Positions 42,572-50,779 of a stretch of 64,000 nucleotides of DNA are shown here, piece after piece. Under the pieces are notes generated by a model that was not told where the DNA came from, ran no database searches, and was given only the letters and a program-made list of their open reading frames with translations. Made by a program: the position numbers and the translations under genes. The stretch covers positions 1-64,000 of the forward strand of contig CAYOQR010000025.1 of the NCBI GenBank assembly GCA_964406155.1, written 5' to 3'. This DNA is from Dongia_B sp964406155 (GTDB lineage Bacteria > Pseudomonadota > Alphaproteobacteria > Dongiales > Dongiaceae). Within the stretch, counting starts at the first letter, position 1. Each line of letters begins with the position of its first letter.

Positions 42572-42614
42572 GGCGCCGTTCCGTGGCCAGCCGCTCGGCC
42601 GCCACCGGTCTTTA

Positions 42615-42690
42615 GTCCCCATCGTCTAGAGGCCTAGGACATCGCCCTTTCACGGCGGTAACAGGGGTTCGAATCCCCTTGGGGACGCCA
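42615..42690 (+). tRNA. tRNA-Glu (anticodon TTC)
   Basis: A complete 76-base cloverleaf: acceptor GTCCCCA pairs with TGGGGAC, the D arm contains TCTAGAGGCCTAGGA, the anticodon loop is CTTTCAC with TTC, the T arm is AGGGGTTCGAATCCCCT, and the encoded CCA ends it. It is nearly identical to the bacterial tRNA-Glu consensus. Confidence 0.97.
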
Positions 42691-42789
42691 ATCTAATCAA
42701 TGATTTGGCTATTTCATTAGAATTTCTGCCCATCTACGCCTGATATCTATGGGCGATGAACGTGCGCGTTTTGAATCCACCAAAGACCA

Positions 42790-42826
42790 CTACGTTCGGG
42801 ACGTAGGGGCCGGAGGTTCGAGAGCG
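42790..42826 (+). pseudogene. tRNA-Pro(CGG)-like 3'-half remnant
   Basis: CTACG-TTCGGGA-CGTAG (42790-42806) is a perfect anticodon stem-loop with anticodon CGG. GGGCC and GGAGGTTCGAGAGC follow, like a variable loop and a decayed T arm. The T stem does not close, there is no 5' acceptor or D arm, and no CCA. It resembles the 3' half of bacterial tRNA-Pro(CGG). Confidence 0.55.
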
Positions 42827-42830
42827 ACCA

Positions 42831-42869
42831 CTACCTTCACACGGTAGGGGGCACTGGTTCAATCCCAGC
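42831..42869 (+). pseudogene. tRNA-Val(CAC)-like 3'-half remnant
   Basis: CTACC-TTCACAC-GGTAG (42831-42847) is a perfect anticodon stem-loop with anticodon CAC. GGGGC follows, then a T arm ACTGG-TTCAATC-CCAGC with four of five pairs. No matching 5' half and no CCA are present. It starts exactly 41 bases after the Pro-like unit, and both units are preceded by GACCA. Confidence 0.55.
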
Positions 42870-42894
42870 TCTGTCATTTGCATAGCCAGGAGCT

Positions 42895-43587
42895 TTACCT
42901 CCGGCTGCTGCCGCACAAATCCCGCAGCACGCAGCTCGCGCAGGCGGGGGCTGCGTGATGGCAGGTGGTCTGGCCGTGATATTTCAGCAGCCAATGCAGT
43001 TCATAGAGATCCTCGGCGCCCCAGGCATTGGGGATGAAGCGCATATAGAGATCGTGTGCGGTTTCGAAGCTTGCGTCGGGGAGCATCAGGCCGAGCCGGG
43101 CGCCGATCCGTTTCAGGTGCGTATCGACCGCCAGTTCGCGTTTCCGGAGCGAGCTGAAATTCAGCACCGCTGCCGCGATCTTCGGGCCGACGCCGGGCAG
43201 GGAGGTAAGCCAGTGCATCGCCACCTCCTCATCCCAGTCGATCAGGAAATCCAGGCTCAAGGCGCCTTGCCGGGCGAAGATCATGCGGAGCGCCTGGGGG
43301 ATCTGGGCGGCTTTCTGATCGGCGAAGGTGACGGGCTGGATGATCGGCTCGATCTCCGTCGGGCCGGCATGGCGCAATGTGTCCCAACATGGGTAGCGAT
43401 ATGCGAGGCGCAGGAAGGCGGCGCCGGAAACCTCGTCGGTCGTGCGCGTCCCGATCATGGCCCTGATGAGTTGACTGACTGGGTCATAGCGCGCTTCGTC
43501 GGCCTGGGGGCCGAAACGGGTGAGCAGGCGTTCCCGGACGATGGCGAGGAAGGACGGTTGCTCCGACATGAGGGCGAATTGCGGCAT
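42895..43587 (-). CDS. Endonuclease III-like DNA glycosylase
   Basis: About 230 residues of the HhH-GPD superfamily. The helix-hairpin-helix is LTSLPGVGPKIAAAVLNF with the catalytic Lys, followed by the catalytic Asp in LAVDTHLKRIG. The C terminus carries a 4Fe-4S cluster with EndoIII spacing (Cys-X6-Cys-X2-Cys-X5-Cys in CHHAAPACASCVLRDLC). It is diverged from canonical Nth, so it is probably a paralogue that removes oxidised or damaged bases. The start is uncertain: ATG at 43587 or 43569. Confidence 0.88.
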   Translation of the reverse strand: MPQFALMSEQPSFLAIVRERLLTRFGPQADEARYDPVSQLIRAMIGTRTTDEVSGAAFLRLAYRYPCWDTLRHAGPTEIEPIIQPVTFADQKAAQIPQALRMIFARQGALSLDFLIDWDEEVAMHWLTSLPGVGPKIAAAVLNFSSLRKRELAVDTHLKRIGARLGLMLPDASFETAHDLYMRFIPNAWGAEDLYELHWLLKYHGQTTCHHAAPACASCVLRDLCGSSRR

Positions 43588-43745
43588 GGCATACCTTACC
43601 GATTGGCCGATTGAAGATAAGAACAAATCATGAACATTATTTGTGTCATATCAAGTGGAAAATTGATCACGGTTAGGGGGCTATAGATCAAAGGCATCTA
43701 TGGTCTTATGATGAAAAGGCCATAGGAAATTTATGAAAGGGAGGG

Positions 43746-44660
43746 GTGGACTTGCGCGACAGGCTGCCTCCACTGGACTGGCTGCGGACATTCGAGGCGG
43801 CGGCGCGCCATGCCGGGTTCACCGCCGCCGCGGATGAACTGGCGCTGACCCAGGCCAGCGTCAGCTATCACATCCGCAGCCTGGAGAAGTGGCTGGGCTA
43901 TCCGCTGTTCGAGCGGCGGGCGCGCAGCGTGCAACTGACCGATATGGGGCGCGGCTATCTGCCGGCGGTGCGGCGGGCACTGGATGAATTAGCGGTGGCG
44001 ACGGTCGATCTTTTCGGCGTCGGTGCGCGGAAGAGCGTCACGGTGCGGTCGACCGTCGCTTTTGCGGTCCTTTGGCTGGCGCCCCGGCTGTATCGCTTTA
44101 CGCGCGATCATCCGGATATCGAAATCCGCCTGACCACGGCCAATTGGGCGGCTTTGCCGGCCGAGGACAGCATCGATATCGAGATCCGCTATGGTGACGG
44201 CAACTGGCCCGATTTCACCAGTCAGGTCCTGCTGCATGAACCGGCGGTGATCCTCTGCACGGCCGAGATGGCGCGCTCGATCCGGCGTCTCACGGATCTC
44301 GCGGATCAAACCTTGATCCATGTCCTCGGCACCGGCGATCTCTGGGAGAGCCTGTTCCGCAGCAGCGGCCGCAGCAAGATTGCGCCGAAGAAAGCCTTGA
44401 AGGTCGACACCTCGCTGACGGCGCTGGAACTCGCCAGCACCGGAGCGGGCGTCGCGCTCGCCTTGAAGAGCCTGGCGGCGCCTTATCTGCAGGCGCAACG
44501 TCTGGTCCAGCCGCTCGCTCAGGAAGTGGCGACGGGGCAGTCACATTTCCTGGTGACGCTGCCCCAGACCAGGCCGGCGAGAGCCGAGGTACTGCTGTTC
44601 CGCAACTGGCTGCTCGCCGAGGTCCAGGCACAGCAGGGTCAACTCCCCATCGCGCTCTGA
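43746..44660 (+). CDS. LysR-family regulator
   Basis: The 304-residue LysR protein has the GcvA-like N terminus DRLPPLDWLRTFEAAARHAGFTAAADELALTQASVSYHI in family pattern, then LEKWLGYPLFERRARSVQLTDMG. It starts at a GTG at 43746 with GGGAGGG nearby. The effector domain (VRSTVAFAVLWLAPRLYRF, DIEIRYGDGNWPDF) is normal. Its target is unclear: it is divergent from the glycosylase gene and convergent with the agmatinase gene. Confidence 0.91.
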   Translation: MDLRDRLPPLDWLRTFEAAARHAGFTAAADELALTQASVSYHIRSLEKWLGYPLFERRARSVQLTDMGRGYLPAVRRALDELAVATVDLFGVGARKSVTVRSTVAFAVLWLAPRLYRFTRDHPDIEIRLTTANWAALPAEDSIDIEIRYGDGNWPDFTSQVLLHEPAVILCTAEMARSIRRLTDLADQTLIHVLGTGDLWESLFRSSGRSKIAPKKALKVDTSLTALELASTGAGVALALKSLAAPYLQAQRLVQPLAQEVATGQSHFLVTLPQTRPARAEVLLFRNWLLAEVQAQQGQLPIAL

Positions 44661-44701
44661 TTTATTGAAGAGAGCCGCGACGGCGGATCGCGTTGGCGGT
44701 C

Positions 44702-45667
44702 TCAGCCGCGCTTGCCCTCCGGCCGCGACGCGAAGAGCAGCAGCCCTTCTTGCGCGATATGGGCGGCGGCGAGGGCGGTGATCTCCGCGACGTCATAAGC
44801 GGGCGCCACTTCCACCACATCCATGCCGACGAGATCGATGCCGCCACAGCCCCGCAGAATGGCGAGGGCCTGCGCCGAGCTGAGGCCGCCGGCCACCGGC
44901 GTGCCGGTTCCCGGTGCGAAAGCGGGGTCGAGGCAATCGATGTCGAAGGTGAGATAGACGCGATTGCCGCCGACGATGCGGTGGATATCGGCGATCACCG
45001 TCTTCACGCCATGTTCATGGACATAGGGCGCGTCGAGAACGTTGAAGTCGAGAAGATCGTCGTTATGCGTGCGCAGGCCGATCTGCACCGATCGCTTGGG
45101 ATCGACCAGGCCCTCGCGCGCGGCATGATAGAACATGGTGCCGTGATCGACGCGACCGATCCCCTCGGCATCGTTCCAGGTATCGGAATGGGCGTCGAAA
45201 TGGATCAGCGAGAGCGGGCCGTATTTCTTCGCATGGGCCTTCAGCAGCGGATAGGTGATGAAGTGATCGCCGCCCAGCGAGAGCAGCGCCGTGCCGCCGG
45301 CGATGATCGTCGCGGCATGATCCTCGATCGCGGCGGGAATGCCCTCGGGGCGCCCGTGATCCCAGCGGCAATCGCCGTAATCGATGGTCGCCAATCGATC
45401 CAGGGGATCGAAGCTGCAGCCATAGGGCCGCGTCCAGGCCATATGCGTGGAGGCCGCGCGAATGGCGCGCGGACCGAAGCGGGCACCGGGGCGATTGGTG
45501 GTGGCGGTATCGAGCGGAAAGCCGGTGATCGCGACATCGACGCCCGCCAGATCGCGGCTGTATTTGCGCCGCAGGAAACTGAGGGCACCCGCGAAAGTCG
45601 GCTCGACCTGAGAGCCTTTCAGATCCGTGACGGTGAAGGCGTGATCATTACCATAAGTCGTGCTCAT
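44702..45667 (-). CDS. speB: Agmatinase-family ureohydrolase
   Basis: The 321-residue protein is of the arginase/agmatinase family. Mn-binding motifs are intact: LSLGGDHFITYPLL, LIHFDAHSDTWND and TFDIDCLDPAFAPGTGTPVAGG. It probably converts agmatine to putrescine plus urea; guanidinobutyrase or another guanidino substrate is possible. GGGGAACGAG precedes the ATG. The LysR gene at 43746 is convergent and its nearest regulator. Confidence 0.9.
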   Translation of the reverse strand: MSTTYGNDHAFTVTDLKGSQVEPTFAGALSFLRRKYSRDLAGVDVAITGFPLDTATTNRPGARFGPRAIRAASTHMAWTRPYGCSFDPLDRLATIDYGDCRWDHGRPEGIPAAIEDHAATIIAGGTALLSLGGDHFITYPLLKAHAKKYGPLSLIHFDAHSDTWNDAEGIGRVDHGTMFYHAAREGLVDPKRSVQIGLRTHNDDLLDFNVLDAPYVHEHGVKTVIADIHRIVGGNRVYLTFDIDCLDPAFAPGTGTPVAGGLSSAQALAILRGCGGIDLVGMDVVEVAPAYDVAEITALAAAHIAQEGLLLFASRPEGKRG

Positions 45668-45861
45668 TCTCGTTCCCCTGACATCTGTTTCTTATGGATG
45701 CGGCACGCGATTTGAATTTCTGAATGCGTGTTCAGCTTTTGAAGAAGCACTTTTTCATTGCTGGCCCGGACAAGTCAATGCCAGACTTCGCGCCTTGTGC
45801 GATTGCTTTGCGCAATTGTCTTGTGTGATTACCCGGGTTCTATTGGCTGGCGGAGCGTATC

Positions 45862-46356
45862 ATGGATGATGTGCGGATCAGACCGGCGAAAGAGGAGGAC
45901 CGTGCCGATTTGCGGCGCGGCCTGATCGAGTTACAGGAATATGAATGTCGGTTGCATGATACACGGCAGCCGAGTGACAAGATGGCCGATCCCTATCTCG
46001 ACTGGATGCTGGAGCAGGTCGCGATGCGGAACGGCATTTGCTTGATCGCGGAATGCGATGGAGATTTCGTCGGCTATGTGGCCGGTTGGGTCGAGGACGA
46101 TCCCAATCTCGCGGAAACGCCGGATTCCAACAGATACGGCTATGTGTCGGATATCTGTGTCATGCCGGATTGGCGCGGCCGGCGGATCGCGGCCCGGCTT
46201 CTTGCCGAGATAGAAGAGTATTTGCGCGCGGCCGGTGTTGCGCGGCTGCGGATTGGTGCCCTGGCGATCAACGATTCAGCCATCGCGGCCTATCTCGATT
46301 ACGGCTTCGAGCCCTATGAGGTCACGCTGGAGAAGCGGCTCGATCCTGCCTCCTAG
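45862..46356 (+). CDS. GNAT N-acetyltransferase
   Basis: The 164-residue GNAT-fold protein starts DVRIRPAKEEDRADLRRGLIELQEYE. The acetyl-CoA-binding motif is visible as YVSDICVMPDWRGRRIAARLLAEIEEYL (Q/R-x-x-G-x-G/A type), and the C-terminal INDSAIAAYLDYGFEPYEVTLEKRL is typical. The substrate cannot be inferred. GGCGGAGCGTATC before the ATG is a good ribosome binding site. Confidence 0.9.
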   Translation: MDDVRIRPAKEEDRADLRRGLIELQEYECRLHDTRQPSDKMADPYLDWMLEQVAMRNGICLIAECDGDFVGYVAGWVEDDPNLAETPDSNRYGYVSDICVMPDWRGRRIAARLLAEIEEYLRAAGVARLRIGALAINDSAIAAYLDYGFEPYEVTLEKRLDPAS

Positions 46357-46418
46357 AGGTATTTGAAACTCTTCCATGCAGCGGCTCTCAACAACAGGCG
46401 TCTCATCTGATGTTGCCA

Positions 46419-46545
46419 CCGCTCACCCCGACCCTCTTCCCGTTGCACGGGGAGAGGGAGCTTAAGCGCTTAAATCGCTCGATGATTTTCCGGGAGAGAC
46501 GATGGAATCTCCCTCGCCCCGCTTGCGGGGTGAGGGGTGTTGGCG
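46419..46545. repeat. Intergenic palindromic repeat with two hairpins
   Basis: Two GC-rich hairpins sit about 50 bases apart: CCCTCTTCCCG (46432-46442) with CGGGGAGAGGG (46448-46458), and CCCTCGCCCCGC (46511-46522) with GCGGGGTGAGGG (46525-46536). The flanks are also complementary in part (CCGCTCACCCC and GAGGGGTGTTGG). This is the form of REP/BIME-like repeats dispersed in many proteobacterial genomes. It lies after the GNAT gene stop and before the stop of the convergent permease gene. Confidence 0.65.
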
Positions 46546-46615
46546 ATAAACCGAGCATCACCAAGTCTTGTATCGAACAGTATCGATATCCTGTAGATGA
46601 AGGGCTGCCGCAATC

Positions 46616-48016
46616 TCATTTACCCTTGTTGGCAAGGCGGCTGTGGTGGATGCCATAGAAGAAGTAGATCACGAGGCCGATCACCATCCAGATGACGAAG
46701 CGTTCATAGGTCAGAACCGGCAGGCTGGAAATCAGCGCGATGCAGGAGGCGATGCCGATCGCCGCCACCAGATGGACGGCGGGCGTGCGGAACTGCCTTT
46801 TGAGATCAGGCTGGCGCCAGCGCAGCAGAACGACCGAGGCGCAGATCACGATGAAGGCCGAGAGCGTCCCGATATTGACGAGTTCGGCGACTTCGCTGAT
46901 CGGAAACATGCCGGCGGCGATGGCCGTGCCGACACCGAGGATCAGTGTCGGGCGGTAAGGTGTGCCGAAGGTCGGATGAACCCGGGCAAACCAGGCGGGC
47001 AGCAGACCGTCCCGCGCCAGGGCGAACCAGATGCGGGCGGCGGCCAGCATGAAGGCGAAGAGCACGCTGGTGATGCCGGCGACGGCGGCGATGGAGATGA
47101 TTACCATCACCAGGGTCAGGTTCAAATCCTTGAAGGCATTGGCGACCGGGGCGGTGTTGTTGAGGCTGGTGTAGGGCACCATGCCGGTCAGCACCAGCGA
47201 CATGCCGATATAGAGGATCATGGAAACGCCGAGCGACAGCAGCACGGCGCGCGGCAGGTCGCGCTGCGGATTGCGGGCTTCCTCCGCCGCCGTGGTCAGG
47301 GTGTCGTAACCGAAGACGGCGAAGAAGACGACAGCGGCACCGGCCAGCACGCCATGCACGCCGAAGGGCATGAAGGGATGCCAGTTTTCCGGTTTGACGT
47401 AATAGGCACCGACCAAGATCACCAGGAGAACGCCCGCCAACTTGATACCGACGATCAGGCTGTTGAAGCGGGCGCCGATCTTCATCTGCACGGTCAGCAG
47501 CGCGGCGATGCCGAGCGCGATGGCGGCGGCGATGACATCGATATGCTGTCCGACTTCTCCTACCCGTACCTCGGCAGCCCAGGCGGGCAGGTGAATGCCA
47601 GCGGCATCCAGTAAGGCCCTGACATAACCGGACCACCCGATGGCGACGACGGCAACGACCAGGGCATATTCCAGCAGCAGGTCCCAGCCGATGATCCAGG
47701 CGAAGAGCTCGCCCAGTACCGCATAGCCATAAGTATAGGCGCTGCCTGTCACCGGGATCATGCTGGAGAATTCGGCGTAACAGAGAGCGGCGGCGGCGCT
47801 GGCGATACCGGCGGCGATGAAGGACAGCACGACGGCCGGTCCCGCCTGGGTCGCGGCAACCACGCCGGTCAGGACGAAAACGCCGACGCCGATGATGCCG
47901 CCGATCCCGATCGCGGTCAGTTGCCAGAGATTGAGAACACGCTGAAAGTCCTTGCGTGTTTCACTCTCGGCTTGCAGGTGCTCGATCGACAGGCGCCGCG
48001 TAAGCTGTTCCAGCAT
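46616..48016 (-). CDS. APC-family amino-acid permease
   Basis: The 466-residue protein has 12 predicted helices. APC signatures: LNLWQLTAIGIGGIIGVGVFVLTG in the first helix, FSSMIPVTGSAYTYGYAVLGELFAWIIGWDLLLEYAL in family pattern, and GYDTLTTAAEEARNPQRDLPRAVLLS in helix 6-7. It is closest to the YhdG/cationic-amino-acid group. Substrate unknown. It is transcribed alone. Confidence 0.93.
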   Translation of the reverse strand: MLEQLTRRLSIEHLQAESETRKDFQRVLNLWQLTAIGIGGIIGVGVFVLTGVVAATQAGPAVVLSFIAAGIASAAAALCYAEFSSMIPVTGSAYTYGYAVLGELFAWIIGWDLLLEYALVVAVVAIGWSGYVRALLDAAGIHLPAWAAEVRVGEVGQHIDVIAAAIALGIAALLTVQMKIGARFNSLIVGIKLAGVLLVILVGAYYVKPENWHPFMPFGVHGVLAGAAVVFFAVFGYDTLTTAAEEARNPQRDLPRAVLLSLGVSMILYIGMSLVLTGMVPYTSLNNTAPVANAFKDLNLTLVMVIISIAAVAGITSVLFAFMLAAARIWFALARDGLLPAWFARVHPTFGTPYRPTLILGVGTAIAAGMFPISEVAELVNIGTLSAFIVICASVVLLRWRQPDLKRQFRTPAVHLVAAIGIASCIALISSLPVLTYERFVIWMVIGLVIYFFYGIHHSRLANKGK

Positions 48017-48273
48017 AAGGGCCTCCTTGATATCGGCGACCCCGCGATCTGGCGCTCTGCAGCGGGATCATCAGTCTCCACGCTAGATCATAGGAGGAAG
48101 AACTTACAACCTGGAGGGTACGAGTGTGCCCCTGTATAATCTTTCACCCCGTATAATCCTTCACTCCTTCGTGACTGGATGATGGCATGTCGATCACCTG
48201 ATTGTTCGGCGACCTGTCAGCACAAGTTTGTTGCGATGCACAAAAATCCGCTGCATGCTCAACCTTCCATCCG
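48017..48273. other. Intergenic region permease / bdhA
   Basis: Divergent promoters must lie here. A short direct repeat (ATAATCYTTCACYCC) occurs near 48137 and 48153. No RNA gene or protein is seen. Confidence 0.4.
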
Positions 48274-48325
48274 ACCGGCGGCTCCGCCGGTTCTGCGCAG
48301 TACGCGCCGCCTCGCGCGGCTTTTT
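48274..48325 (+). promoter_or_regulatory. Tandem hairpins with T-tract before bdhA
   Basis: ACCGGCGG (48274-48281) pairs with CCGCCGGT (48284-48291). GCCGC (48306-48310) pairs with GCGGC (48316-48320) and is followed by TTTTT (48321-48325). The second looks like an intrinsic terminator placed only 12 bases before the bdhA start codon, so it may attenuate bdhA or end an upstream transcript. Confidence 0.5.
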
Positions 48326-48337
48326 GACGGAGACTGA

Positions 48338-49123
48338 ATGATGTTGAAGGGCAAAACTGCCGTCGTCACCGGCTCGACCAGCGGTATCGGCCTCGCCATC
48401 GCCCGAGCCATGGCGGCGCAAGGCGCAAATACCGTCATCAACGGGTTTGGCGATGCCGCTGCGATCGAGAAGGAGCGGTCGGCGATCGAAAAGGATTTCG
48501 GCGTGAAGGCGCTCTATTCGCCGGCCGACATGACCAAGGGCGCGGAAATCGCGGCGATGATCCAGACCGCCGAGAAGACCTTCGGTTCGGTCGATGTGCT
48601 GGTCAACAATGCCGGCATTCAATTCGTCTCGCCGATCGAGGAATTCCCGGTCGAGAAATGGGATGCCATCATCACCATCAATCTGACCGCCGCCTTCCAT
48701 GCCATCCGGGCTGCCATTCCCGGCATGAAGCAGCGCAAATGGGGTCGTATCATCAATACCGCCTCGGCCCATGCCTTGGTTGCGTCGCCTTTCAAATCCG
48801 CCTATGTGGCGGCCAAGCACGGCATCGCGGGCCTGACCAAGACGGCGGCCCTGGAGCTCGCGACCTTCGGCATCACCGTCAATGCGATCTGCCCCGGCTA
48901 TGTCTGGACGCCACTGGTGGAAAAGCAGATCGGCGATACCGCCAAGGCGCGCGGGATCACCGAGGAAGAGGTGAAGAAGAACGTCATGCTGGCGGCTCAG
49001 CCGACCAAGGAATTCGTCACCGTCGAAGATGTGGCGGCGCTTGCCGTGTACCTGGCATCGGATGCCGCGAAATCGATCAACGGCTCGATGCAGTCGATCG
49101 ATGGCGGCTGGACGGCGGAATAA
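48338..49123 (+). CDS. bdhA: 3-hydroxybutyrate dehydrogenase (SDR)
   Basis: The 261-residue short-chain dehydrogenase has the cofactor motif AVVTGSTSGIGLAIARAMA, NNAG (LVNNAGIQFVSPIEEFP) and the catalytic Ser-Tyr-Lys in NTASAHALVASPFKSAYVAAKHG. The C-terminal CPGYVWTPLVEKQIGDTAK and SINGSMQSIDGGWTAE match D-3-hydroxybutyrate dehydrogenase. It oxidises 3-hydroxybutyrate to acetoacetate with NAD. GGAG at 48329-48332 serves either ATG 48338 or 48341. The acetoacetate decarboxylase gene is convergent next door. Confidence 0.94.
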   Translation: MMLKGKTAVVTGSTSGIGLAIARAMAAQGANTVINGFGDAAAIEKERSAIEKDFGVKALYSPADMTKGAEIAAMIQTAEKTFGSVDVLVNNAGIQFVSPIEEFPVEKWDAIITINLTAAFHAIRAAIPGMKQRKWGRIINTASAHALVASPFKSAYVAAKHGIAGLTKTAALELATFGITVNAICPGYVWTPLVEKQIGDTAKARGITEEEVKKNVMLAAQPTKEFVTVEDVAALAVYLASDAAKSINGSMQSIDGGWTAE

Positions 49124-49132
49124 AGCGGATTC

Positions 49133-49172
49133 GAACGGGCTGGAGCGCGACGATCTGCGCTCCAGCCCGTTC
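49133..49172. terminator. Bidirectional terminator between bdhA and adc
   Basis: A perfect 16-base stem (GAACGGGCTGGAGCGC at 49133-49148 with its complement at 49157-49172) closes an 8-base loop in the 54-base gap between two convergent genes. T-tracts are weak on both sides. The position supports a shared terminator. Confidence 0.7.
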
Positions 49173-49177
49173 CGCTC

Positions 49178-49921
49178 TTAGCCTTCTTTCAGATAATCAT
49201 AGATGACGCTGCCGAGGCCGAGGGTGAGATCGGCCCGGAGATGCAGAGCCGAGACGACCTCGAGGACCGGCAGCTTCGCGACCTCGGCCAAGGCATGGGC
49301 ATGCAGATCAAGGGCGGCCGGGCCGGTCCAGGCCTCCTTCAGGACGATATCTTCCAGGTAATATTCCACCAGCTCGCAGATACGCGGGCTGCCATCCACA
49401 TGCGGGATGATCTTCAGGAGATAGCTCGGCTCCATGAGCGATTTCATGACTTTGTCATGATCGACGGCCTGATGCTTGTAGCCCATGCTGCCGGTGGCGC
49501 AGAGGGTCGAGCCGTAATGCAGGGTGCCGATCAGGACATCGCTTTCCACCCGAACCTTCGGGTTGGCGAGCTTCTTCGGGAAACCCCAGAGTTCGCGGCC
49601 GCCGGCGATGGGCGCGTCGTCGTCGAGATACATGGAATGGACGAAGCCGCCAGCCCTGCCCTCGAAGGTTACCGGAATGACCTGGCCGGTCTCGGTATAG
49701 TCGCCGAAGCCGGTGGAATCCGGCATGCGGATGAATTCGTATTTCACCAGGGGTGCCGCGATCTTCAGCGGTTCCGGTACCACGGCGGCGAGCGCATCGG
49801 GATCGGTGCGGTAGGTGATGATCATGTATTCGCGGTCGAAGAAGCGATACGGCCCCGGCGGATAGGAGGGGCTGGTTAACGGCATGGCAAAAGCCTTGCG
49901 GCGCACATCGTCGATTTTCAT
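49178..49921 (-). CDS. adc: Acetoacetate decarboxylase
   Basis: From 49921 (MKIDDVRRKAFAMPLTSPSYPPGPYRF) the protein is 247 residues, the usual length for Adc. The Schiff-base Lys lies in GGRELWGFPKKLANP. Other family blocks are YRTDPDALAAVVPEPLK and GAGGFVHSMYLDDDAPI-like GRAGGFVHSMYLDDD. It decarboxylates acetoacetate to acetone and CO2. The longer frame from 49984 adds 21 residues with no similarity. Convergent with bdhA, which makes its substrate. Confidence 0.92.
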   Translation of the reverse strand: MKIDDVRRKAFAMPLTSPSYPPGPYRFFDREYMIITYRTDPDALAAVVPEPLKIAAPLVKYEFIRMPDSTGFGDYTETGQVIPVTFEGRAGGFVHSMYLDDDAPIAGGRELWGFPKKLANPKVRVESDVLIGTLHYGSTLCATGSMGYKHQAVDHDKVMKSLMEPSYLLKIIPHVDGSPRICELVEYYLEDIVLKEAWTGPAALDLHAHALAEVAKLPVLEVVSALHLRADLTLGLGSVIYDYLKEG

Positions 49922-50080
49922 GGTGACTCCATCAGATGGGGGAGGGGGAACTGATGTTATCGACCCCAGATTACGACAGAGCACGCAGGCATGCCAACCC
50001 GCTCGGATAACCCGCCAGGCGGAACCCGTTGAATTTATGAGCTGTCACGCGCCTGTCCGGCAGGAAAATGATGCCGAGAT

Positions 50081-50161
50081 TCAGTGCAGTGATCGGATGA
50101 CGTAAGCAAGCACGATGACGGGCAGGGGAACTTCGAGCATCCACAGCAAAATCGCGCGCAT
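50081..50161 (-). CDS. 26-residue hydrophobic small protein
   Basis: A 26-codon frame, MRAILLWMLEVPLPVIVLAY then VIRSLH, begins at 50161 with GGGAGG about 9 bases upstream. One hydrophobic segment spans nearly the whole peptide, so a single-pass membrane miniprotein is likely. I recall similar unnamed short proteins in alphaproteobacteria, but cannot name a family. It lies downstream of ynfA and upstream of adc on the same strand. Confidence 0.5.
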   Translation of the reverse strand: MRAILLWMLEVPLPVIVLAYVIRSLH

Positions 50162-50392
50162 CGCCAACCGCCTCCCAATGGCCTGGACTTGTTTTTGATA
50201 GCTGAAAGAATTTCGTGATGGGCGGGGTCACCCCCGTCTTACTTGCCGCATTTTTTAGGCCTTCGTCTTTGAAACGGCAATGGCCAAAAATGAGCCCAGG
50301 CCTGTTTTTCACGGGCAATTGAAATTTTGATGACTGCCGGCGATCCTTCGTCAGCTTGCCGTCGATGCCATTACGGAAAACGCGAAAGAAGA
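50162..50392. other. Intergenic region downstream of ynfA
   Basis: About 230 bases with a short GC hairpin (GGGG-TCA-CCCC near 50227-50237) and AT-rich stretches near 50250-50335. This probably holds the promoter of the small ORF and the end of ynfA transcription. No gene is evident. Confidence 0.35.
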
Positions 50393-50716
50393 TTACCCGC
50401 GCGGGCCGAAAATAATAAGGCCGGCGCCGATCAGGCAGAGGGCAACTCCGCTGAGATCGAAGCGGTCGGGCCGGACACCTTCGACCACGGCGAGCCAGGT
50501 CAGCGAAGCAAGGATATAGACCCCGCCATAGGCCGCATAGGCACGGCCGGCGGCCGCACTGTCGACCCAGGTCAGGGCATAGGCGAAGAGGATCAATGAG
50601 AGGATGCCGGGGGCGATCCACCAAGCCGATTTCCCGAGCCGCAGCCAGCTCCAGAAGGTGAAGCAACCGGCAATCTCGGCGAAGGCCGCAACGATATAGG
50701 CAGCTATGGTCGTCAC
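50393..50716 (-). CDS. ynfA: YnfA family membrane protein (UPF0060)
   Basis: The 107-residue protein has four TM helices and matches UPF0060/YnfA: AAYIVAAFAEIAGCFTFWSWLRLGKSAWW in family pattern, AYALTWVDSAAAGRAYAAYGGVYILASLTWLAVVEG, and the ending GVALCLIGAGLIIFGPRG. It is related to small multidrug resistance transporters; a role in efflux of cationic compounds is proposed for some members. Confidence 0.93.
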   Translation of the reverse strand: MTTIAAYIVAAFAEIAGCFTFWSWLRLGKSAWWIAPGILSLILFAYALTWVDSAAAGRAYAAYGGVYILASLTWLAVVEGVRPDRFDLSGVALCLIGAGLIIFGPRG

Positions 50717-50779
50717 GTCAGATCCCCCGGACTGTCTGCATCAATGCGATGTAATATCGTTACAAACCCCCCGACGGTG

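Noticed and set aside
42615..42890. Integrated element or genomic island at tRNA-Glu
   Set aside because: No integrase and no direct repeat of the tRNA-Glu 3' end were found downstream; only the tRNA-Pro- and tRNA-Val-like remnants remain.
42734..42994. 86-codon minus-strand ORF over the tRNA remnants
   Set aside because: It runs through tRNA-like sequence and into the glycosylase gene; no coding signal of its own.
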